Positions 56,161 to 64,000 of a DNA stretch of 64,000 bases are shown here, in pieces. The DNA is from Tolypeutes matacus (taxonomy: Eukaryota; Chordata; Mammalia; Cingulata; Chlamyphoridae). The DNA is taken from positions 32,251,487 through 32,315,486 of the forward strand of contig JAKSZT010053764.1 in the NCBI GenBank assembly GCA_026826555.1, given 5' to 3'. The notes under the pieces were generated by a model. That model was not told where the DNA came from, did not search any database, and saw only the letters and a list, made by a program, of their open reading frames with translations. The position numbers and the translations under genes were made by a program. Every line of letters starts with the position of its first letter. Position 1 is the first letter of the stretch.

Positions 56161-57222
56161 ATTTTTTATTGATGTCTAGGCACCTATTATCTTAAGGAAT
56201 TTACTCTGAAGGTCAGTTTCTGTCTCTTGCCTATGATTTTATTGTAGATTGACTTTATCTTAAGGCTCTTCTTTGACACTTGGTTCAAAATATTGTAGTC
56301 CTTTAGAATAGCCTGTATTTAACTGATCAGATTCCTTCAGCTCTTCGTCTGATTCTTGCCCTGGATATGCAGTACAATTTTTAAGATTCCATTTTTTTTG
56401 TGCAATTGTTTCATCTCCAGGAGAAAGCTTCCTTTCCTCTGTTCCTTCTCTAGGAATCTTGTTCTGTTCATTTTTGTTTTGACTCCATAGATTTTTAAAA
56501 ATACTTCTTTCATTGTCTCTAGCTGCTTTTGCCTGGAGGTCAAATTCTTGGAGAGGGCTTACCCTGGAAGGAAATTTAAGCCGGTATTTCCCTGACAAAA
56601 CAGGACCAGGGACTCAGGAAGAGGACTTAGACCAGCTCTAAAGTACCCCGGGGAGGGGATCAGGAAGGATGCCAAGCCTCTTTGATGGCCTGAAGCTGTG
56701 CTTTCCTGGCCTACTCAGCAGATGCTGTCCTTTAACAAACTGTTCCTTCAGCCTGCAAAGAGAGTCTTTAACTCTCCATCACCTCTGCCCCTTTCCAGGG
56801 TGGCATTGAAACAGTGGCTGCTTCTGCCTTTGTCCAGGGTGGGTTGAAACAGTATCTCAGAGCTGGGATCCAGTGATCCAAATTTGTTAATCAAAAGCCA
56901 TGATCAGCACTTGGCTGTGCCCACCACTGTTCTTGGGGAAGAGGACTTCCTTTCTGTCAGTAGCTAGTGAGGGACTGGATCCCAAGGCAGCCCACTGTGA
57001 GAGTTGGGAACGGGTGCTGGCAGCTGCCACATGGAGAGAGTTACTTACTTCTTTACTGTAGTTTATAGGCCTCTTCCTCCCACTCTTTCCTGGATACTGT
57101 ACAGTGTTCTGGCCTCTAGAGCCCCAGAACAGTTGTTTTAGACATTTCCTGCCCGTTTAATAGCTGTTTTGGTGGGTGAACTGAGTCCTGGAGCTCCCAT
57201 CTCTGCCATCTTCTCTGGAAGT

Positions 57223-58559
57223 TCTGATAGTATAATTTAAGCTTTAACTTGGGAGGGTGGGAAAGCATGAAGAAAGAAACAGGAAGAGGGAAGCAGGAAG
57301 GTGAGCATACACACTGCTGGGTCGCCATTTATGTTGGTGGTTTTGCACCATCACCACCCTGGCCAGAAAGTTTGTATTCAATGTCTTATCCAGGTCCCCC
57401 TTCACCCCTCTCACAGAGGCCATGGAGGTGTTGAACTCTTACTCCTAGCTGAAGCGAAAACCCATAGCCCCAGGGTGTTTCCTAGAACACAAGTCATAAC
57501 TATTGGACAGTTATTTACTTGCTTGTTCTTTTGAACAATGGGGGCAAAATTCTGAAGTCATAATCTGGAGTTTGTTCTCTCACGACAAGGGTCTGAGAGA
57601 ATTCCACAATCCTTTTCTTATCATTGCATATTGCCAAAAAGATGGCTTTTTGTGGCAACCATTCTGTTGAGGATTTACCATTCAATACAACATCCACATT
57701 GTTGTTTTCCACGTGTAATTCGTATAGTTTCGTAACTGTTCAGTACACTGTTTAGAGTTTCTTCTTTCATTTTAGTTCCTTTCTTCTTAATAAATCCTTT
57801 GAGCTATGTTTAGGGAACTCAAAATTTAAAATTCCCCTTGTTGAAGTTAAGGATAGTTATCTGGATAGGGTGGACTCAGGTGATAACTGGAGTTGCCTTG
57901 TAGCCTACGTGAGCAGAGCCCCTCCACAGAATGTTGCCTGTACTGGGTCTCTGCCAATTTTTTGTGTCCTCAGTTACAAGCCTTGGTGGGCACTGCACTT
58001 AGAAAAGTAAGCAGATATGGCCACTGCCCTGTTGTAGTTGATAAGCAGAGTCAGACCCATACACATCAACACAAATAGATCAGTAAATAGAGCCCTTCCA
58101 CTTTGTGTGGATAAGGAGGGGAGAGTATGGGGTTATGTTCAAAATTTGGAAAGAAATACCTTTGTCAACAGGCTTTAGATGAATTGCTTTCTTGGGGTAC
58201 AGGAGACAGAATTTTAGCAGCTCTCTAAAAAATTGAGAGATGAAAATGGAAGAGTATTCCACCCATCTAACCATCCACCCATACAACCAATATCTTCTGA
58301 GTTACCACAATTAGACAAAATCATGAATTTATCAAGATGATGATACCACAATGCCTAATTGCAACCTATTCACAACCTAACCACTTCTTCACCCCACTTT
58401 CTTTCAAGGCCATCATCCTCCTTTTGACACCCCCCCCTTTGCACCAACCTGTCTCTATCCCGAGTCTAGGTGTGTCTGTGTATCCACTGCCTTTCTCTTT
58501 CTGTGAGCTCCTCTCCATGTCACGTGGGTTGCCTAAAGAGGGCTCTGATATTAGCTTGC
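57223..58559. other. single-copy sequence with an unassigned minus-strand frame
   Basis: No repeat recognised. The minus-strand frame 57712-57515 is described separately. A C-run lies at about 58430-58437. Confidence 0.4.
57515..57712 (-). other. unassigned 65-codon open frame
   Basis: Minus strand, begins MENNNVDVVLNGKSSTEW and runs 65 codons to a stop. The frame extends 5' for about 10 more codons to a TGA. Amino acid composition looks protein-like, but I recognise no domain and see no splice sites that would make it an exon. It could be a chance frame or a decayed retrocopy. Confidence 0.15.
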
Positions 58560-58870
58560 TGCGCCTTGTCAGTTCAAATCAAGTCACGGCAGCTCAAGCC
58601 CACCCCGCAGGCAAGTGCTTGACAGCTCTCCTTGTCAGCCATCGCCCGAAAGGCAGCAGCAGTGAGTGGGAACCAGTTAATTAGCAGTTACGACTAGCAG
58701 GTTGGGATTTTTTGTTTAATGCTTAGTTAATTTCACAGTAATTGAATTTGGACTTGGCTTACAGAGACTGGGGTGAAAGGTTCCATGTGGAGCCCTGGCA
58801 TTCTCCTGCAGGAGAATGAAAAAGGCTATTGTTCCAAGGCCTGCTTGGCCTCCTTTCACTGACAGTATTA
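58560..58870. promoter_or_regulatory. candidate conserved non-coding element
   Basis: Repeat-free, richer in CpG than its flanks, with clustered developmental motifs. These are TGACAG/CTGTCA words (GCTTGACAGCTCTCCTTGTC at 58618), CCAGTTAATTAGCAGTTACG (about 58672), GCTTAGTTAATTTCACAG and a CTCCTGCAGGAG palindrome (about 58804). Composition is inference only; no alignment was possible. Confidence 0.3.
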
Positions 58871-59040
58871 ACATTTGGATGCCTGGGATTTCCCACTGTG
58901 GGATCCCAAGTGTGGGACTGTTCAGGTGCTGGCAAGGAGCATAGAATAGCTACAGCAGCTTTTCAGTTATGAGAGGTGGGCACCAGACTGGGGGAATGAC
59001 TAGAAGGAGGAACCAGCATATCCTTCAGTGATTTCTGTGA
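58871..59040. other. single-copy sequence
   Basis: Nothing recognised. Confidence 0.5.
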
Positions 59041-59044
59041 TCTG

Positions 59045-59225
59045 GTCATAGGAGTAGGCTCTTAATTCTCTCATTTCTTACCACACCATCCTTGAGGTAG
59101 GTATTGTTATCTTCATTGTTCAGGTGAAGAAGGTGAGACAACAGAGAAATTGAGTACACAGTAAGAAGTAGGTTCAAGATTTGAAGTTGTGTATCTGACT
59201 CTTAAACCCAAGCTCCATCAATTGT
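59045..59225 (-). mobile_element. MIR, reverse orientation
   Basis: CCTTGAGGTAGGTATTGTTA, TTCAGGTGAAGAAGGTGAGA and ACAGTAAGAAGTAGGTTCAA with a terminal GACTCTTAAACCCAAGCTCC follow reversed MIR. Confidence 0.82.
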
Positions 59226-59753
59226 TGCTGATGAAGAAGGAGAAGCTAGAGCAATACAGTTTTTTCTTCTCTTATATGGAACGTGGTGCCTAGAATTTTA
59301 ACATCAACAAGGCCTGCAGCCAGGTGCCATGGTGGATATTTTCCAGGCTGGTCCCACTCTCATCTTGGTACCAGAGTGAGTTTATTCAATGAAGCCATGG
59401 TGCTCATATTTCTTTATTGAAGATTTTATATTCTGATTGTCAGTTTAGCCTATGTATTAACCAGAAATATTTTGCCACCAACAGAAACCCAACCCAAACC
59501 AGTGTGGGTTTCAAATGAACGATTCCCTCAGATGGCTGGGAGAAACACCAGGACATGAAAGATTACTTGGAAGAAATATGTCCACAGGGCCCGGAACCAT
59601 TAACCTGAAACCAGACTGTGCATCTGTCCCTCACCCCTGCTAGGCTCTGATTTTATGTGTGTTGATCTCACTTTCTCCTTTTGTAGACAACTTTCCTCCA
59701 TGTTCCTGTGTGGCCAGGAAATGTGGCTACCAGCACTCCAGGTTACTTTGGTC
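59226..59753. other. single-copy sequence
   Basis: No gene or clear repeat recognised. Confidence 0.45.
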
Positions 59754-59770
59754 CCATTTAGCAACCTCAG

Positions 59771-59850
59771 GGGAGCAGATGTAGCTCAGTGGTTGAGCTC
59801 CTGCTTCCCATGTATGAGGTCCTGGGTTCAATCCCCAGTACCTCCTAAAT
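59771..59850 (+). mobile_element. tRNA-Ala-derived SINE, best-preserved promoter boxes
   Basis: Plus strand. The A-box TAGCTCAGTGGTTGAGC (59782-59798) and B-box GGTTCAATCCC (59825-59835) are both close to tRNA-Ala. A 17-bp TSD with two mismatches, CCATTTAGCAACCTCAG and CCATTTATCAACTTCAG, lies at 59754-59770 and 59852-59868. Almost no poly-A remains. It is not a tRNA gene: the anticodon arm is altered and no acceptor-stem pairing closes it. Confidence 0.92.
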
Positions 59851-59869
59851 TCCATTTATCAACTTCAGA

Positions 59870-60861
59870 TGAAAGAGAGATTGTCACCTGGAGATCTTTC
59901 TATATGGTCAGACGCATGCTGGTATCACATGTTCACATCCTGGGGCAATCACTGATGGAAGGAAGGAATGGAATAGATTATGATCTGGCTGTTACCAGAA
60001 AAAGGGGACATGTGAAAATGTCCTGGGCTGACGGAGAAGTAAAACCAGTAATGACAGTGCTTTACACCCACAGAGAAACACCTTTTCGTGCCATTACAGA
60101 GTGGTAAGTGTTGACTTTGGAAATTTTTCAGAATGATTCCAGTACCAGCTTTAGTGACTAGCAAGTATAATGACTGCCTTTCAACTTGATTGCCTCAAGG
60201 AAATCACAAGACAAATCCTTTCATGTTGGTGGTGGTCCAGGCACAACCTCTTCAAAGGGTAACCGTTAATCACTTTGTCTATTGTATTTGAACAAAATCT
60301 TGGTGGGACCACATGTAGGAACAGGGTTACACCTTTCTAAAAGATGCTGAACCAAGAAAATTGTGTAAGCAACACAGCATGGACACAGTAAAGGCGGGAA
60401 ATTGTTTAGCTTTCCCAAGAAAAATTCCTCTTTCTCCTCGAGGTGCAATAAACAACCTAGGCTATCAGCTATGCTAAAAATCCTTTTTTTCCCCCATAAT
60501 TATCCTGGCCCAGAGGGAGGGTAAGCAGGCCCTTTCTGGTAAGAAAATGGAAAGAGATAAATCTGAAAACTTTCTATGTCCAAACAGCAAAACCCAAATG
60601 GAGTAATACCTGGATTTCAAAATTTTCTCTGCTTCACTGAAATAGAATTTATAAACATCCAATTAGTGAATTTAATGGACAGATACTCTATGTTGTAGCC
60701 TCCTATTTGCATCACATCCACTCATGTTTAAAAAATATTAGTTAATAGTTTAATAACAGTTATATGATGGAGAAACTGATTTCATGGGACTCTGAGTTAC
60801 ATAAGAGTCCATAACTCAATGATGCTGGTAGCATCACTGGAAAAGACTTTGACCAGTCACA
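59870..60861. other. single-copy sequence
   Basis: No gene or clear repeat recognised. Confidence 0.45.
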
Positions 60862-60873
60862 TCAATGACTCTT

Positions 60874-60971
60874 TTTTTTTTTTTTTTTTTTACCGGGAGG
60901 TACCGGGGATCGAACCCCGGTCTCTCCATATGGTAGAAGGACGCTGAACCTCTTGAGCCACATCCGTTTCC
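60874..60971 (-). mobile_element. tRNA-Ala-derived SINE, young
   Basis: Reversed SINE with a ~20-nt T run, GGGGATCGAACCCCGGTCTC and GAACCTCTTGAGCCACATCC. A perfect 12-bp TSD TCAATGACTCTT flanks it (60862-60873 and 60972-60983). Preserved CpGs suggest recent origin. Confidence 0.93.
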
Positions 60972-61034
60972 TCAATGACTCTTAACAATAAGTAGGTCTT
61001 CAAAAACCATCCACCCCTCCATTGTTTTATTTTT

Positions 61035-61260
61035 TAACTTGAGAAATAGGTAGCAGATTATAGTAGGAACATAGCCTCTGAATTCAGAATTGGTTGTGAG
61101 TTTTCACTATCCTAGTATATTAGTTGTATGATTTTGAGAAAATCATTAAGCCTCTGAATCTCAATTTTCTTGTCTGTAATCTGGGAATAATAATAAGTTC
61201 TGCTCTTCTACTGATCAAGGTTATTTTGAGCAGGGACTCAAATGATTAGGAAAATGAGAA
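61035..61260 (+). mobile_element. MIR interrupted at its end by a SINE
   Basis: AACATAGCCTCTGAATTCAG, AGTTGTATGATTTTGAGAAA, AATCATTAAGCCTCTGAATC, GTCTGTAATCTGGGAATAAT and AAAATGAGAACTGCAAAGC follow MIR on the plus strand. Confidence 0.82.
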
Positions 61261-61270
61261 CTGCAAAGCT

Positions 61271-61365
61271 TTTTTTTTTTTTTTCACCGGGAGGTCCCAG
61301 GGATTGAACCCGGATCCCTCCATATGGGAGATGGACGCCCAATCATTTGAGCCACATCCATCCCC
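61271..61365 (-). mobile_element. tRNA-Ala-derived SINE inside a MIR
   Basis: Reversed SINE with GGGATTGAACCCGGATCCCT and CCAATCATTTGAGCCACATC and a 14-nt T run. TSD CTGCAAAGCTTTT flanks it (from 61261 and from 61366). Confidence 0.93.
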
Positions 61366-61379
61366 CTGCAAAGCTTTTT

Positions 61380-63569
61380 AAAAATGCTTTCCTCTGTCTT
61401 ATCCTCCCCACCACCCTTTTCACTCAATATTGGGCCAAGGAAGACAATTTGGACAGGGAGTATATCTAGGACATCTCGGCCCAGATAATGCAATGACAGA
61501 GCAGTGATATTGTCACAGTTTTCAGAAAAAATGGCTTCCACCTGCATAAAGTATAAAGACAATCTGTGATATTTATTTTTCAGAAGTTAATAGTCTTTCA
61601 AGTTGACATGTTTTGAGTTTGTGAATCAGTCTTGGGGTTTTATAATTTGAGACTGTGGTTGTCATTGCTTGGTTAATAATTTTTAAAGGTCACCAAGTGA
61701 TCACCAAGTCATATCCCTCAAGGGAAAGACAGCTTTGGTCCTTATTGAAGTGGCAGTGGCCAAGTTTTTATGTGGTCCTTGTGGTGATCATTCCTGTAAA
61801 CTATGGGGTTGCCATATCAGTAGGGTAGCCATATATCAGTAGGGTGACCATATAATGTACTGGTGGCTGCCCAAGGAAAATCGGAACTTTTGGTTACTAC
61901 ATTCCCTTCCTGATCTTCCTCAGTCTTCACAGCTATGGTATGGAATCAAGCCTCTTTATCTTGATTTTTTAAAAAAGAATCCAAAAATTTAAAAATCTTC
62001 AAGGAAAAATGACAATATAATTAGTTATTAAATCTTGTTCCTCCAATATATGAAGTCATAAAAAATTCTGACAGCTCTTGTGGTTCTTCTTAGATCATCC
62101 TTTCCATCTCTCTGAGGATATTCATGATAGCTTTAAAATTTTATTCTCGCTGAAAAGTTTATATTTCCTCTACATTTGTTTATTTTGACCTCCTTCTTCC
62201 CTTTTAAATTTCCTTTGACATTTGGTAATCCTTGGTTGCCTGCTTATGATATATGATGAGGGACTTAAAGACAAATTAGAAGCTCTGAGCGTGTGAGGAA
62301 GAGAGAACTTATTGACTTTGAGCTTTACTCAAAGAGTGATCTGGGTAGGTTGGTTGCTATGAAACCCCCGATGTCACTTTCTTTAGGTCTTTCCTTTTGG
62401 GAGGCCACATTCTCAAAGAAACATCTGATTATCTGCTTGTCAGATAAAAGTCTAGCAGAAAGGTGGTGGTGGTGGAGGCTAGTGAGAAGGAATATGAGGG
62501 TCTCAGCATTATATGCATATAGCAAAATAATCTACATGTATTTGGTATAGTACCTAGGCCCTCAACTGTGCCTGCCATCTCCCAGTCCAGAGACCCTTTG
62601 TGTTACACTGACATAAACTTGGAGATTTTGCCAGGGTTGGTCAAGAGCTGTTATCCAATGGGGGTGGAGGTGGGGATCTGGGACTCAATTGATTTTCAAA
62701 CAGGTGTCACATAATCCTTCTTTTTATTGTCCCATCTCCCCTACCCCACTCTAAGGCTCCAGTTCTAGAAGTATATGATACTGACTATTCCTTAGGTTTT
62801 TAAGGATTCTACAGTATGATTTAGGTTTTAGAAGGGAGCAAAATTGAATGTGAATATTCAATCTGCCTTCCTAACCCAGAATGCTATATCATTTGTGATT
62901 CTTACTTTTATATCTTTGAACATATTAACATTATATATTAAAAAAAAAAAACTTATTTTATTTCTTTGAACATATTAATCATTAAGTGTATTTAACATTA
63001 AATATATTCTATATTCAATAATTCCAATAATTGAAGTTTGGTTCTGTTGGTTATTGTTTCTGTTGACTCTTGTCCATGGTAACTTTTTCTCTTCTGTATT
63101 TTGTGGACTTGATTGTGAGTTCAACTTCATTGGAATATTGAAGGAATTCCTTGAGACTGGGTTGACAGATACTTCTGTCAGAGACCTAGGGACACTCTCA
63201 TGTTGGGCCCACTTTGAATTCTCAGTTGCTGATTCTTTTGACCACACAAGCAGTGTGAGGGCTGACCTGTGGTGATAAATCCTGGGTGCATGTCTCTGCA
63301 GGGCACACTTTTAAAATTAAACCTTTTCTAATATGAATGGCCCCTTTGGGGGTATCTACCTCCATGAAAGGGGCTTTAGTTCAATTTTCTACTTGGGTTT
63401 GGACCCAGACTTTACCTTCTACCCTAAAATGTGAAGTTATTGAAAACAAAGCTCTGGTGCCACTGAGATTGGTAGCTGGCATCAGGGGCGCTGACAGCTG
63501 TGGCACTAGCTTTATCTCATTGGATGCCTACTCTTCCTGCCCCACCCCCCAGATGGATCCCTCATCTAT
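61380..63569. other. single-copy intergenic sequence
   Basis: No gene recognised. Contains a short tandem duplication at 61811-61854, a (GGT)n run at about 62463-62475 and an A-run at about 62940-62951. Frames at 62293, 62975 and 63337 lack known domains. Confidence 0.45.
61811..61854. repeat. tandem duplication of ~19 bp
   Basis: GCCATATCAGTAGGGTA is followed by GCCATATATCAGTAGGGTGA and a third partial CCATATA. Confidence 0.85.
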
Positions 63570-63716
63570 TTGCTTGTTGTTTGTGCTTGTTGTCTGCTTG
63601 TTGTTTTTTGCTCTTTGCTCATTGTCTGTTTTTTCTTTAGGAGGCACCAGGAATTGAACCCGGGACCTCCCATGTGGGAGGTGGGCACTCAACTGCTTGA
63701 GTCACATCTGTTCTCC
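63570..63716 (-). mobile_element. tRNA-derived SINE with CAACAAG-type tail
   Basis: Reversed SINE: tRNA-like part at right (GGAATTGAACCCGGGACCTC, CACTCAACTGCTTGAGTCAC) and on the left a ~65-bp tail built on TTGCTTGTTGT/TTGTCTGC repeats. The AC-rich linker in the dimeric SINE at 1645 looks related. TSD is unclear. Confidence 0.85.
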
Positions 63717-63779
63717 ACCTAATCTTGCTTTATCTATGGACTCAAAGGATTTCCTTCAAATATATTCAGTTATGCATTT

Positions 63780-64000
63780 AGGTCCACACCTCACCCTATT
63801 ATTCCCACCTTCACTCTTTTGTTCACATGTGGTCCTCTACCTGGCATGCCTACTCTTTACCTGTCCCATTTGTCTGGTCTATACCTCAGTCATCTTTCAT
63901 GATTCAATTCTGAAATCTTCTTCTTCAGAGAGCTTGCCTTTGTATTTCCCACTGAAAATGAGCTCTCCCCTGACACTTTTTCTAAATCCTACTTACCCCT
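63780..64000 (+). mobile_element. L2 3' region running off the window
   Basis: GTGGTCCTCTACCTGGCATG, TCATCTTTCATGATTCAATT, CTTCTTCAGAGAGCTTGCCT and CTCCCCTGACACTTTTTCTA follow the L2 3' end ('ctgcctggaatgct...ctcagagaggccttccctgac'). The element continues to the right. Confidence 0.75.

Larger units (their letters stand above)
50541..57222 (-). mobile_element. near-full-length L1 (L1-B)
   Basis: Minus-strand L1 of ~6.7 kb, ~6.5 kb without its two SINEs. Order right to left: 5' UTR starting at CCATCTTCTCTGGAA (about 57210), ~1.07 kb long; ORF1; ORF2; 3' UTR; and T-run at 50540-50550. The 3' UTR (TTTTAATTAGAGAAGTTGTG) is the type also seen at 27024 and differs from that of L1-A, so two L1 lineages are present. 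No convincing TSD was found, which with the many stops suggests it is older than L1-A. Confidence 0.9.

Noticed and set aside
59771..59850. Possible tRNA-Ala gene
   Set aside because: A and B boxes are good, but it has no proper anticodon arm or acceptor pairing and is bounded by a TSD, so it is a SINE.
1..64000. A novel defence, biosynthetic or other multi-gene system
   Set aside because: No set of intact neighbouring genes exists in the window; all recognisable coding sequence is decayed transposon sequence.

Overview
This window is nuclear DNA from a placental mammal, most likely a xenarthran (armadillo, sloth or anteater). Evidence for a mammal is the mix of L1, L2, MIR, MaLR-type LTR and hAT (Charlie-like) repeats, low CpG content and the absence of dense open reading frames. 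Evidence for Xenarthra is a young SINE family present in at least a dozen copies. Its head is clearly derived from tRNA-Ala, with an A-box such as TAGCTCAGTGGTTGAGC and a B-box such as GGTTCAATCCC, like the DAS SINEs described in armadillo. I cannot separate armadillo from sloth by eye. No intact host protein-coding gene, tRNA, rRNA or CRISPR is visible. The long open frames are pieces of L1 ORF1/ORF2 or chance frames.

Layout. 1-2500: two head-to-tail plus-strand L1 3' ends with SINEs. 2.5-17 kb: mostly single-copy intergenic sequence with MIR and L2 relics, one SINE, a short AT-rich retroposon and a conserved-element candidate near 10.6-11.0 kb. 17.2-26.4 kb: a nested stack in which an old hAT transposon is split by a full-length L1 (17674-26357, minus strand). 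That L1 is itself split by three SINEs and by a 2.06-kb retrocopy, and the retrocopy is split by a 1.06-kb retroposon called 'X repeat' here. 27-34.9 kb: an L1 3' end, an L1/HAL1-like 5' half, three MaLR-like LTRs, two more X repeats and a 21-nt fragment of U6 snRNA. 35-50.5 kb: mostly single-copy sequence with L2, MIR, hAT and LTR relics, a 195-bp L1 insertion and an 840-bp truncated L1. It also holds a candidate TATA promoter with splice donor at about 37.2 kb and a G-quadruplex motif at 49.0 kb. 50.5-57.2 kb: a second near-full-length minus-strand L1 with two SINEs. 57.2-64 kb: single-copy sequence with a second conserved-element candidate (58.56-58.87 kb), MIRs, four SINEs and an L2 running off the end.

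The sequence is best read as a history of retrotransposition. Exact target-site duplications (TSDs) bound many insertions and give their order. The most unusual items are: (1) the retrocopy at 23453-25513, which looks like an mRNA 3' end with AATAAA and A-tract fused to an L1 3' end, i.e. a template-switch chimera; (2) U6 nucleotides 49-69 in antisense exactly at the 3' end of an X repeat; and (3) the X repeat itself, in three copies, two of which keep an open frame with the same start. No defence, biosynthetic or other gene system was found. All repeat names come from recognition by eye, not from a database search.
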